This document shows, one piece after another, positions 33,409 through 44,136 of a DNA stretch of 64,000 nucleotides. The notes beneath the pieces were generated by a model, which had not been told where the DNA came from, ran no database searches, and saw nothing but the letters and a program-made list of their open reading frames with translations. Each line of letters begins with the position of its first letter. Within the stretch, counting starts at the first letter, position 1. The DNA comes from Chionoecetes opilio (taxonomy: Eukaryota > Arthropoda > Malacostraca > Decapoda > Majidae). The position numbers and the translations under genes were made by a program. The stretch covers positions 47,070 to 111,069 of the forward strand of contig JACEEZ010002764.1 of NCBI GenBank assembly GCA_016584305.1. Reading direction: 5' to 3'.

Positions 33409-33752
33409 TTTTTTTTTTTTTGTGTGTGTGTGTGTGTGTGTGTGTCTAGCGCCTGTAGGTAGTGGTGACCCAGGGCTCGGATGGTAGGCTCTGGAGGTTC
33501 ACTTGATGGTTGGTCCTCGCCCGTGGTGGCGCAGGCAGGATTTTTATAGTGACGCCTGTGATTAGAGGCTCATGCCGCCCCCCTGTGTCCTCCGATGCAC
33601 TCGCAATCCAAGGTAGAGTTGATAGGCAGGGCATGTGGGTGATTCTTAGGCCACTCGACGGTGCAGAAAGGTTTTGGTTTTCTTCGGGGATCGAACTCGG
33701 GTCACCGAGAACGCCAGTCGGAGACCCTAACCACTCCGCTACCGCCTCCCCA
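33409..33752 (-). mobile_element. tRNA-derived SINE with polyA tail (family 1, copy 2)
   Basis: Box A TAGCGGAGTGG and box B GTTCGATCCC on the minus strand are intact. The body is about 95 percent like copy 1 by eye. The tail appears as T12 followed by (TG)n on the plus strand. It stands at the left border of the next inverted-repeat element. Confidence 0.88.
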
Positions 33753-34189
33753 ATGGACCCATTTACTCTACTTGAGGTAACGATAGATTGGAAATCTTCA
33801 AGACTCATATAGTAGGGCAGTGATGCTGAATTTTCGATGTGAGCAGTATTTTTGATGATACAGCCATTTTAAGTGGAGGAAAATTTGTGCGCCCCAAAAC
33901 GACCGGCGCCATGTTGTGACGTCAACAACGCAGAGTTGTCATTAACATTAACTTGCATTACCCCTACTACCGCAAGATGGCCAATAATCCTCCTTCAAGT
34001 TTTGTGGTAGGTTTTCACTGTGTTTGTGAATATATCAGTTGTAGTTTATAAGTAAGAAGTGATTAGACAGGGACAAGTGACCCATGACAACAGGCAAGTG
34101 ATGACTTTAGGCATCGCAACTCCTTACAAAGAGCTCAAATGAACCTACAATGACATGTAGCCTACAGCTAGACAGATAGACGAACTCAT

Positions 34190-34600
34190 AGAAGAACAGG
34201 TAGAATGAGAGCGCCTTCCACCTGCACACACACACACATCATAGACGAATTCATAGAAGAACAGGTAGAATGAGAGCGCCTTCCACCAACACACACACAC
34301 ACACACACATCATAGACGAATTCATAAAAGAACAAGTAGAATGAGAGCGCCTTTCACCAACACGTACACACACATACACATCATAGACGAATTCATAGGA
34401 GAACAGGTAGAATGAGAGCGCCTTACACCAACACACATACATACACATCATAGACAAATTCATAGAAGAACAGGTAGAATGAGAGCACCTTCCACCAATA
34501 CACATCATAGACGAATTCATAGAAGAACAGGTAGAATGAGAGCGCCTTCCACCAACACACACATACACATCCTTCAAGAGCACACTGCGCCTTCCACGCA
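34190..34600. repeat. About 58-74-bp minisatellite with CA linkers, about 6 copies
   Basis: The unit tcatagacgaattcatagaa then gaacaggtagaatgagagcg and ccttccacc recurs, separated by CA runs of varying length. Inverted scraps of the same unit (ggaaggcgctctcac, ggaaggcgcagtgtgctctt) appear at about 35272-35350 on the far side of the Helitron. Confidence 0.9.
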
Positions 34601-34760
34601 CACACACACACAATGCAAGAAGTATTCAGGACTTCAAAGGCAAGCTGGATAATAGTAGATTAGGAGAAGGGACAATACGAACATAGCTCTTTTCCTGCAT
34701 GTTACAACTAGGTAAATACAACTAGGTAAATATACACACACACACACATATATATACATA

Positions 34761-35259
34761 CTAGCCGCAAAGCCGCCCTCCGGGCGGACTTTTTGGCTAG
34801 CTCCTGCGGAGGGCTATTGGTGGGCCTTCACCACCTGTGTTTGGTGGGCCTTCGGCCCACCAAACACAGACTCTCCAGATAGCCCCTTCTAACTTTCCTG
34901 AAATCATGGATGTAGAAATGTCTATTAACGCCAACCCATTCACATCACCCCCAACCCATTCACTCACCCATTACCCATCACCCCCCACCCATTACCCATT
35001 CACTCACCCATTACCCATCACCCTACATCAAGGTTTCCTCAATTCTCGCAACCCACATTTTTTTTCTCACAATTCTCGCTAATAGGCTGCTAAAAAAAGA
35101 AAAAAAGAAAAAGTGATCGGATCATCTCATAAGTGGGCTTTAAACCTTCCCCTGGTCGAGCTGGTTCCAAAACTGTGCCATATGATGGGATTCCGCCACA
35201 GGGGGCGGCACCCATCGCGGACAGACAAGCACACACACTTTCGCTTATATTATTATAGA
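34761..35259 (-). mobile_element. Non-autonomous Helitron (copy 4)
   Basis: CTAG at 34761-34764 with the gccgccctccgggcgg palindrome marks the 3' end on the minus strand. The 5' TCTATAATAATATAAGCG ends at 35259 and is preceded (minus strand) by A. Shortest copy, with only a few minisatellite units. Inserted in a CA/TA-rich stretch. Confidence 0.87.
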
Positions 35260-35726
35260 TGTGTGTCTGTGGAAGGCGCAGTGTGCTCTTGATCAGATGA
35301 TGTGTGTGTGTGTGTGTGTGGGTGAGTGGAAGGCGCTCTCACTCTATACCTGTTTTTCAACGAGTTCGTCAAGAGTACATAATGAATCGCCTAGGGCCCT
35401 AGATGAAGGGGAAATTCACAATCACTACAGGAACTACTGTAGTGGTCATTTTGACCATCTACACCGTTATCACCATTATGTAGTGCCCACCTTGGGAATG
35501 TACTCTACAGTCGTGGTTACTCCGCTGCCACCACCCACATTAAGTGGGAAAAAATATATGAATGAACAAAAATAAAAGATTTAAGAGAATATGTAAGTAC
35601 TGGTTGGAAACTGAATGACAACGCGTTAATATATTTCTAATTATAATATATTTAACTCTTTACTGTCTCACTTGGTAATTATTATACATTCACAAGTTAT
35701 CTTAATATTAAGTCTTCCTTCCCTCC
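35260..35726. other. Intervening sequence inside the 3.4-kb insertion
   Basis: TG-rich at the start, then ordinary sequence. A 104-codon frame (35261-35575) begins in the repeat scraps and has no domain I recognise. Confidence 0.5.
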
Positions 35727-36035
35727 TAGCGATACGCACGCGAAATGCTCAAGTCGTTATCCTAATATAGTTTACTTTCTTTGGTAACTTCGGTTGCACT
35801 GTCACCACATTAACGATACGCACATGTAATGCTCAAGTCGTCATCCTGATCTAGTGTACTATCTCTGGTAACTTCAGTCGCACTGTTACCCCTTTAACGA
35901 TACGCATGCGTAATGCTCAAGTCGTCATCCTAATATAGTTTACTATCTCTGGTAACTTCAGTCGCACTGTTACCCCTTAACGATACGCACATGTAATGCT
36001 CTCAAGTCGTTATCCTAATATAATGTATACGTAGT
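35727..36035. repeat. 84-bp tandem repeat, about 3.7 copies
   Basis: gatacgcac restarts at 35731, 35815, 35899 and 35982 (84, 84, 83 bp). Other markers are atgctcaagtcgt and ctctggtaacttc. Confidence 0.9.
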
Positions 36036-37184
36036 CTATCCCACTTCCAACTGTTTCCCTCTCACTTATTTTTCTATTTCCTTCTTTCTCCTTGTCCTCA
36101 CACGGCTGGCTGTAACATGTTGTAGTTGCCCCCTCTGCTAATTTGTGAGCGCTTGGCCCCCTGGTCCGCCAACAGCATCCTACCTTGGGACCCTAAGTAA
36201 TACACTTTATTAGTCCTGGTCAACAAAAGGAATCACCAGTAAGTCATGTCTACATCTCTAGTTAACAAACATTTCATAACATACCTTTACCAAGGGCGAG
36301 AATATCACCTCCCCACAGGCGACTTAACTCAATGAACGTCGAGCTGCTTCTAAAATTATCGTAACCTGGAATCCCCGTTCTCACCTCGTTTCGCTACGTG
36401 TCTAATTACTACTGGCTTAAAATATAAGCCTAACCAGTGATTCAGGAATGAGGCGTGGAGGAAAATTCCTCGTTAGCTTATTGATACTTATGTGTTATTT
36501 CATCTCTTCCCCTATTAATGTAATTTCTCGCGTTACACTACCTCGTGTAGGTCTCACGGCCTCTTGTAGCTTCCTTATTTTTTTGTGTTATTATGTTCTT
36601 TTGGATGCTTCCCGTGCCCACAGCAGTCACAATAACACAACGCTGCGTGTGTTGTGTATGTGTGTGTGCATGTGTGTGTGTAGGCGTTTGTTACTTCATC
36701 ACTGCATACACAGACAAACACCAATCACCAATCCGTACGTCGTACTATGTATACTACACACACGCAGTGTCACACACACACACGAGTAACATGTGTGTTC
36801 CCTCAGGGGAATCACGCCTATAGTAGACATCCACCACTGTTTACTTTTTTTCTTGTCTTTGGACACAGATATGAACACTCTCTGGTGTTTTAATCGTGGT
36901 GTTTTAGCAGATTGGCACATAACAAACAGTGTGTTCTCTTTGTCCAGCTATATAGGCGAGGAAGCGGGGTAGAGAAGGAAGCGGAAGGGATGTTTCTGCT
37001 CTGACTACGTCACAACCAATCACAGCGCGTTCCGCGGCCACGTCATATTTTGGCCCAAAAAACTGCATATATCTCATTCATGGTGCATTTTTAAGCAAAA
37101 TGAATATGAGTACAGTGATACGTAGCTTATATTACATCCAAAGCTTCACAAAATTTCGTGTTTTAGGTGTGAGTAAACGGGTCC
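36036..37184. other. Remainder of the 3.4-kb insertion, no gene seen
   Basis: Contains a short TG tract near 36650-36680 and CA near 36770. Frames of 70-110 codons show no recognised domain. Confidence 0.5.
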
Positions 37185-37819
37185 ATTATGCTTGCAGCCT
37201 ATGTTGATCTCAAGAAGGCGTTTGACTCAGTGCATCGTGAGGCACTCTGGGATCTTTTACGACTTCGCGGGATTCCTGGTAGGACTATTGGTTTGATGAC
37301 TGGTCTGTAGTCTGGGACTGAGACTGTCTGAGAGTGTTGTGAAGTGTGGGGGAGGTGTATCCAGCTTCTTTCCTGTTAATACAGGAGTGAGGCAGGGGTG
37401 CGTCCTTGCCCCATTACTTTTCAAAACTTGTATGGACTGGTAGGGCGGGTCATACTATATATTTTTTTTCAATTAAGGGAGAGGGGTGTTCAAATAACGT
37501 ATTTTGGTGTGTAGAACACAAATCTGAAGGAAAAGTTTAATTCCGATAACCCTAACCTACATCAATTTGCAGTTGGTTATTATTAAATCGATGATCAAGT
37601 TGTTATTGTAGTTACCCCAGCATATGCCTCTTCAATTTTTCTGTCATGGCTGCTCACATTTTCTCTCATACAGTATTGTTCTAACTACTTCATAAAATAT
37701 AGAAGACATCTAAATATTTAAAGAAAAATAGGTAAAATTCAACTTGATTAAAATTAGCATACAGTTTGGCATAATGCTGTTAGTGAACCCTGGAGCTACT
37801 ATCTGTTTCACTTTATCCC

Positions 37820-39370
37820 AGAGAAAGCAACTAAAGAGGAGTCACATGCGAAGAAGATTGCTAAGGTCATGTTTGCTTGGCTGAAAGAGAGGGGTTTTGA
37901 TAAGACCTTGTTGGCCATTGGAGGAGACTGTGATTGGAGATACGTATGTCAACACTGGTGTGAAAGTTGGAGTAATGCGGAAGCTGGATCTGCACCTGGG
38001 GAGAAAACTGGTCTGGTTGGTGGGCAACGTACATACTGGTGTACTTCCCCTGCGCCATTTGATTGTTGTCCTTGATGGCCCTACTCTGTCAGACAAAAAA
38101 ATATCCGGGCCAATAGGAAAGCTCCTTGATTCTGCTACAGACTTTGAGATAAATCCAAACTTCACCCGTATCTCCGTTGGCCCTCCACCGAACAAGCTGC
38201 CTGACAAGGTCATTCAAGATCTCTCAACTGATCAACACTATGGCTATAAAATTGTCTGTGCAGTCAGGGATGGAGTGCTTCCAGTAGGGCTGGCTCTGTT
38301 GGAGATAGGACCAGTAAACCACAGCCGCTTGCTCACAACAGCTAATAGACTTCTCAGGCTCTGGGTGAAACAACAACATGGACTTAAGGGGAAGAACCTA
38401 AAGAATCTGCACTTCATTCTGGAATTCATCATTGGAGTGTATTATCCATGTTGGTTCAACGTGAAAGTCAAACACTCCTGGATTGAAGGGCCTAGGCACA
38501 TCCTCTTTCAACTGGACTGCCTTAAGTCACAGAGGAAGGAAGTGTTGGACATTGTGATGCCAACTGTGAAAATATTTGCTTGGTATGCCCACAGTGAAGC
38601 CATCCTCCAAATAATGCTGTGCTCTGAGGATCAGACGGAGAGGATTTGGGGGGTGGAAAGAATCCTGGCCATCAGGGGAGATGGGGACCCAAATACTCAG
38701 CTAGGAGACTCCTCTGATAGGACCAGAAGGACACCTGACATTAATTGTGATGTTTCCAGCATAGTTGACCTGATCAGCTGGTCAGAAGATGTGTCAGAGC
38801 CACCTCTCAGGCCCGGTTCACACTTTACGTTTTTGCTGGACGTAGTCTACGTGCATCTTGTCATCAGTGACTCACAGTACGTCACAGTGACGTCACTTCC
38901 TGCCGGTGTAATGTGAACACAGGCTCCCCGCGACCACCACATTGCTGGAGCAGTGATGACGTCACTGACCTTGAGACGTGCGTCTCAGCTCACATTATTC
39001 GGAGCTCCCAATTCTTTTACGTGGCTGCGGGAGTGGCGGGGCGACGTCACTGTGACGTCACTGATCGCCACGCCCACGTAGACACGGACAGCAAATACGT
39101 GTAGTGTGAACCCCGCCTCACCTGCTCTCTAAGCACGTCCGAGGTGAAAACTTCGTCAACACACCCATGGAAGTGCTCAACTGGCCTTGAAACACACAAA
39201 GCATTTAGAGGGTTATTAAAATGGTGACTGAGGTTTCTGCTAAGTACTTTTCACATGAAAAGAGGAATGGAGGGATCAGGGCTCAGGAAACCAGCAGGAG
39301 GCTGATGTCCAAAAATGAGCCAAAACAGGACTTGTGCAACCTGGTAAAGTTCAAGAAGTCAGGAGAATAA
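37820..39370 (+). pseudogene. Transposase-like protein of the TAGGG family, copy 1 (broken)
   Basis: One frame gives ESHAKKIAKVMFAWLKERGF and DKTLLAIGGD. A frameshift then gives VNTGVKVGVMRKLDLHLGRK, LPLRHLIVVLDG, DLSTDQHYGYKIVCAVRDG, NHSRLLTTANRLLRLWVKQQ and CWFNVKVKHSWIEGPRHI to VSEPPL. The MITE follows; beyond it the frame resumes as TCSLSTSEVKTFVNTPMEVL and, with stops, RVIKMVTEVSAKYFSHEKRN and GGIRAQETSRR. The N-terminal half seen in the 47.4-kb copy is missing. No known enzyme name is given because I do not recognise a named superfamily with confidence. Confidence 0.75.
38810..39117. mobile_element. 308-bp MITE with TCA duplication
   Basis: The left end ggcccggttcacactttacg and the inverse of the right end (ggcggggttcacactacacg) match and continue through tttgctg..cgta.tctacgtg. 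TCA flanks both ends (38807-38809 and 39118-39120). The same ends bound the 6.15-kb element at 46226-52378, so this is probably a non-autonomous relative. It contains several gtgacgtcac palindromes. Confidence 0.88.
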
Positions 39371-40300
39371 TATTTGTAATTGTATTCAGTGATATACATG
39401 CGATTGACATATTAACAAATATGTAAATTTTATTTGGCTTTATCAATATACATGATTTGCCTTATGTCTTATAATATTATATACAGGGGCTGCAAAGGGT
39501 AAAATAGAAAAATTCGAAATACAAAATGATGTGGGTTAGAGATGTTCTATCCAAAAAATAAGCTCATATTTGAATTCCTTATATAAAAATACATAATTTA
39601 GACATCCCTCATGAGAGGATTTCATTCAGATTCATGATGGCACCTAAGTATGACCCGCCCTAATGGTCTGGGTATTGGGCAAAGTTGTAGATCAAAGTGA
39701 TTTTGTGGAGCATCCCTCGGCAACACTGATCCTGCTTTTGCCGATTATGCAGTAATCTTTGCCGAGTCGCTGGAGGTCCTGGTGATGGCTCTCGAGGCGC
39801 TGCACGAGGAGGCAAAGCCTTTGGGTCTTGAGGTCTCCTGGCTTAAGACCAAGGTCCAGGTGTTTGGAGGCTTACTAGATGAAACATTACAGTCTGTTCA
39901 GGCGTGCGGCGAGGACATTGAGATCTTGAAAAGTTTTACATACCTTGGTAGCGCAGTTCATAATGACGGCGGGTCACGTCAAGAAGTCCTACGGCGGATT
40001 GGCATAGCCCACGGTGTTATGGACTCGCTCAGCACGATATTTGGCGTTGTCGGTACCTGTGCAGGAGGACAAAGATCCGGATCTTCAAGTCGTTTGTGAT
40101 CCCTGTCTTACTCTATGGTTGTGAGACATGGACACTAAATAGACACTTAAAGAGACGAATCGATGCCTTTGGCAATAAGTGTCTTCGCAGAATCATGGGG
40201 TATCGCTGGGATGATTACGTGTCAAATCAGCCATTGCACCGTGAGACTGAATCGAGGCCTATTAGCTGCATAGTCCGTCAGCGCCAATCGGCTATGGGCT

Positions 40301-40940
40301 ATATGCAAGAATTCTCGTCAAATTCCGGCAGGTGGAGATTCCCCACAGTCGTATCTCCACCGGTGGGATCTTCAAGAAATGCCCAGCCGGTGGAGATTGG
40401 GCAAGCGTACCAACACAAGCGAGTCCAAGACGGCATCAGTATTTTGACTGTTTTATACATATCTAATACATTTTACTAGTGTAATTTATCATTTCTGCCA
40501 TTAAAATAATAGCTTAGTTAGTGTTCGCCACATTTCTGAGGCGTTGGCGTAGAAAAAATGGGCCCGAGTGATGCGTGCGAGTACATTTGAACGGCCCGCC
40601 ACCACTGCTCCACACAATGGTCGACCTCCATCCTCCCGCCGCCGCTCAACCTTCCTGACAAGTTAACACACTTATATAAGGCCTCCTGGACCTGATTTTA
40701 CCTTAGTTATGACACGTGTGCATTCACAAGTTATGCATGTTACTCTCGGTTGTGTTGAAAACTCACCTGTAATGGTCTAGGAAGAAATAGGATGGAATAA
40801 GGGCAGAGCGGAATGCAGGTGGGATGTGCATGGTGAGCAATCAACTGACTCAACGCAACCAGTGGAACGCACCGGGTGGAGTATTTTCAAATGATTCTTG
40901 TATGCCGTGCCCCGGTGCAACGGGTCGAGAAAATTTCTTG
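40301..40940. mobile_element. Small insertion with GCAAGAA ends
   Basis: atgcaagaattctcg on the left and, in inverse, tatgcaagaaattttctcg on the right. It joins LINE sequence to right-arm sequence of the composite element (gtagcatctctatg), so the 3' end of LINE B was lost at or before this event. No ORF of interest; a 127-codon frame crosses the border. Confidence 0.6.
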
Positions 40941-41799
40941 CATATGGCCCAGTAGCATCTCTATGTGATATGTTTTAGGGAAAATAAGTACTGTATATAG
41001 GGAATATAGTTATATAATTGTGTATAGTAATATAGATATGGTGTAGATGAGAGGAGAAAAATAAAGATGAGAGGGGGAAAATGAATTGTTTGGTAGAGTA
41101 GGGTAGGAAAAATAAATAGGTTTTTACTCTATATATACAAGACACGTGTATGATATGATACATGCGTGTTATTTAAATTTTGTTTATGTATGATTTAGAT
41201 ATATAGTTAAGTTTTGAGTTGTTGATGAGAAGTTATGACGGAAAATGTTGATAAAAACTGAAATTGAATAGGCATTTAATAGGCTGCGTGTGTTTTTTCT
41301 ATAGAAATGGGGATAATATGATATATGTTATTTTTACTTGATTTAGGAATTCAAGTAAGGTTTATTTATGGTTAAGCCCCACTCTGGGGGAGAGGGGGCT
41401 CAACGGGGGGTGAAGCTCCTGTTAGCGGACCCCCCACCCGCTACGGTTCTATCTAATCGGTCGCTGACGTGGCATGACAACTAATCCCCGGCACCCCTAC
41501 CTGTAAGGTGCCGGGTTGGGCATATCTCCATGTACTTATGTACTTACGTTACACATTAACCGGGAGAGTGCCTCCTCGCGTCGGAGATACGAGGAGCTTG
41601 CCTCCCCAGGCTGATAAAAGCCCCGGCATTGCCGGGGGGCAGACCCTCCCTGTCCCCTGTCCCCCCCGAGGTCCCTGGCTTGCTACAGGTCCCCAGGGGC
41701 ATCCTTAAAAGCCCGCCCTGTCATGCACTGTATAATTAATACATCACCATCTGCCACGTAGCCTTCTGGTAGACCTGTGGTACTCAAGGGGTCCTAAAA

Positions 41800-42560
41800 C
41801 CCTGCTGCGTGTGTCTCGCCATGCCTCGGGGTCCCAGGGGGGACCCAGGAGAAACCTCAGTGGCAGGTGTCTTGCAGGACGTCGCAGCACCGTAGAGTTG
41901 CACCTCGCCCCTAGCCCCGCCGCGTGTCTCGCGCAATGCCCCGTGGTCCCAGGGGGGCCCTGAAGAGAAGCCACAGGGGCGGGTGTGTTGCAGGGCGTCA
42001 TAGCACCGTAGAATTGCACGTACCCGCCCCGTGGGGCAAAGCGGGGCGATTCTCATAGCCCCGCCGCGGCCCCGTGATCCCAGGGGCCCAGGAGAGAAGC
42101 CACGATGGCGGCTTGTGTTGCAGGACGTCGTGGCACCGTAGAGTTGCACGTACCCGCCCCGTGGGGCACAGCAGGGCGATCCTCATAGCCCTGCCGCGGC
42201 CCCGTGATCCCAGGGGGCCGAGGAGAGAAGCCACAGGGGCGGGTTGTGTTGCAGGACGTCGTGGCACCGTAGAGTTGCACGTACTCGCCCCGTGGGTTAA
42301 AGCGGGGCGATCCTCATAGCCCTGCCGCGGCCCCGTGATCCCAGGGGCCCAGAAGAGAAGCCACAGGGGCGGGTTATGTTGCAGGACGTCGTGGCACTGT
42401 AGAGTTGCACGTACCCACCCCGTGGGGCAAAGCGGGGCGCTCCTTTGTCGCCCCGCCGCGGCCCCGGGATCCAGGGGGCCCAGGCGGAACCACAGGCGAG
42501 AAGCCACAGGGCAGGTATCTTGTAGGACGTTGGGTTGTACCTGCCCCGGGGACAAAGCGG
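41800..42560. repeat. About 130-bp GC-rich tandem repeat, about 6 copies
   Basis: The marker gcaccgtagagttgcac recurs at about 41887, 42003, 42133, 42264 and 42394 (spacings 116, 130, 131, 130), with a decayed unit near 42530. Each unit includes gccccgtgatcccagggg and gagaagccacaggggcggg. Overlapping minus-strand frames repeat the same peptide in shifted frames, so they are not genes. Confidence 0.9.
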
Positions 42561-43226
42561 AGCGGCGGGCGTTGGGGCGTCAGTTAAGGGCGCGGCAGAG
42601 TGGGACTCAGCACCGAGCACGCGTGCCGCCCGAGGAGACCTTGAAGGAATACACGTTACACGTATACTCGCGCGCCGCACTAAGCACTGAAGTCTCGTAG
42701 TCTCGTTACTCTCGTAAGAGATCACCGCGCGCCGCGAGGCAGGTCTGCCCACACCGGAGTATAGAGAGATTCTGTTCCTCTCTCCTCTGTGTTCAGGGGC
42801 AGGCGAGGCTTGTGGTGGTGTGTACAGGGCAAAGGTTATATCAGTGTGACAGTTATGAAGTGAGGGGTGTAAGGTGATGGTTTCTTGAACGCTGGCAATT
42901 CTGTTGGGTCAGCAATATAAGCAATGCCTTTCCACTTCTCTTCACTCCTTGTTCCTTCATCTCTTCTCTCTTCTTACTCACGTCTCTCTCTTCCCCTTCG
43001 TCGGACGACGGGCGACCCTCAGGTGTGGTCAGCAAATCTGCAGGTGGGCTCCTTGCTCTCCCCTCGCTAGCTGATAAGGATAGGTTGTGTCAAAAACATT
43101 GTCGCCTCTCGCTTCCAATACCATCCTTAACGATTCTTCCACTTCCCTTATTCTCTTCTTCTATTCCCTTATTTATTCTTCTCTCCTTCCCTATACCTCG
43201 TTCCTCTGTCCTTAGGCTCCCTCACA
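42561..43226. other. CT-rich remainder of the insertion, no gene seen
   Basis: Includes polypyrimidine stretches (tctctctcttccccttcg). Frames are short and lack domains. Confidence 0.45.
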
Positions 43227-43448
43227 GTTATCAAGGGAAATGTGAAGAGGGAAGGCCATTTTATCGATGCCAGTAGAAGCAGAATAGCTAAGATAGAAAA
43301 ATAAGATCTTAGCTACTCTGGTAAGAAGATGCTCGTAGCCGAAACGCCGTGTGACAACACGCGCACTTTTTGCCACCACTACGGGCATCTTTTGGTAGCA
43401 CAATACCAAAAGATGCCGGAAAATATCGCTCGTGTGACACGGCCTTTA

Positions 43449-44136
43449 CATGACCAATCTTGGGTGGTCAAGAGATGCTGTAGCATCTCTATGTGATATT
43501 TTTAGGGAAAGTAAGTGCTGTATATAAGGAATATAGCTGTATAATTTTGTATAGTAATAGTAATATGGTGTAGATGATAGGAGAAAAATATAGATGAGGA
43601 GAAAAATAAAGTGTTTGGTAGAGTAGGGTAGGATAAATAAATAGGTTTTTACGCTATATATATATACAAGACACGTGTATGATATGGTTCATTCGTGTTA
43701 TTTAGATTTTTTTCGTATGATTTAGATATATAAGTTAAGTTTTGAGTTGTTGATGAGAAGTTATGACGGAAAATGTTGATAAAAACATAAATTTAATAGG
43801 CTGCGTGTGTTTTTACTATAGAAAAGAGGATAGATAATTAATATGATGTTATTTTTACTTGCTTTAGGAATACAAGTACGGTTTTGTGTGGTTTATTTAT
43901 GGTTATCAAGGGAAATGTGAATAGGGAACGACATTTTATCGATGCCACTACTGGCATCGATAGCAAGGTAGCTAAGATAGAAGAATAAAAAGATCTTAGC
44001 TACTCTGGCAGGCTGATGCTCGTAACCGAAACGCTGTGAAAACACGCGCACTTTTTGCCACCACTATAGTATCTTTTGGTAGCAAAATACCAAAAGATGC
44101 CGGAAAATATCGCTTGTGTGACATGGCATTTAGTGT
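43449..44136 (+). mobile_element. Composite element, unit 3 (right arm only)
   Basis: It starts tgaccaatcttgggtggtca, corresponding to 29271 in unit 1, and continues to a right terminus (ataccaaaagatgccgg then gtgtgacatggc). It lacks the left end and the LINE. It follows unit 2 directly, in the same orientation. Confidence 0.8.

Larger units (their letters stand above)
33753..37184. mobile_element. 3.4-kb insertion with short inverted ends
   Basis: Left aatggacccatttactc and right gagtaaacgggtccatt are inverse with one change. Unit 1 of the composite element has no insertion here (caggggatgcttgcag at 26768), so an insertion is certain, but the exact order of SINE and element entry is not. 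Subterminal patches (gacgtcaac on the left, ccacgtcatattttgg on the right) are loosely similar in inverse. It carries arrays at 34190 and 35727 and a Helitron, and no recognisable transposase. Confidence 0.5.
37441..39662 (+). mobile_element. TAGGG-ended transposon, copy 1
   Basis: The ends are TAGGGCGGGTCATACT and its exact inverse (16 bp). The flanks are atggactgg and atggtctgg (9 bp, one mismatch; or 8 bp if one terminal A is extra). LINE remnant A has the empty site (tgtatggactgggtc, 27012). Its gene is homologous to that of the element at 46618, but the ends beyond TAGGG differ, so they are different subfamilies. A 308-bp MITE is inserted in the gene. Confidence 0.85.
37187..40300 (+). 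pseudogene. RTE-like LINE remnant B, split by a TAGGG transposon
   Basis: LAAYVDLKKAFDSVHREALW, then GIPGRTIGLMTGL (TAG at the same codon as in remnant A) and NTGVRQGCVLAPLLF, up to the insertion at 37441. It resumes at 39663 with FADYAVIFAESLEVL, then FGGLLDETLQSVQACGEDIE, LKSFTYLGSAVHNDGG, IPVLLYGCETWTLNRHLK and RIMGYRWDDYVSNQPLH to CIVRQRQSA. The FADY replacement and the TAG are shared with remnant A, so both descend from one dead copy. Confidence 0.85.
41375..43226. mobile_element. 1.85-kb GC-rich insertion of unknown type
   Basis: Unit 1 reads atggttatcaaggg without interruption (29715). Here atggtta is followed by agccccactctggggg, and ttatcaaggg resumes at 43227, leaving tta on both sides. 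No inverted ends were seen. The left part is GC-rich with a 130-bp tandem repeat; the right part is CT-rich. No convincing protein is visible in any frame. Confidence 0.5.
29946..43448 (+). mobile_element. Composite element, unit 2, expanded by nested insertions
   Basis: Same order as unit 1: left end 29946-30052 and 33311-33408; LINE at 37187-37440 and 39663-40300; right arm 40945-41374 and 43227-43448. Insertions separate these blocks: Academ-like element (30053-33310), SINE plus a 3.4-kb inverted-repeat element (33409-37184), TAGGG transposon (37441-39662), a small inverted-repeat element (40301-40940) and a 1.85-kb GC-rich insertion (41375-43226). Net growth is about 10 kb over unit 1. 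Confidence 0.75.

Noticed and set aside
41744..42752. Series of overlapping Pro/Arg-rich frames
   Set aside because: They are the 130-bp tandem repeat read in successive frames.
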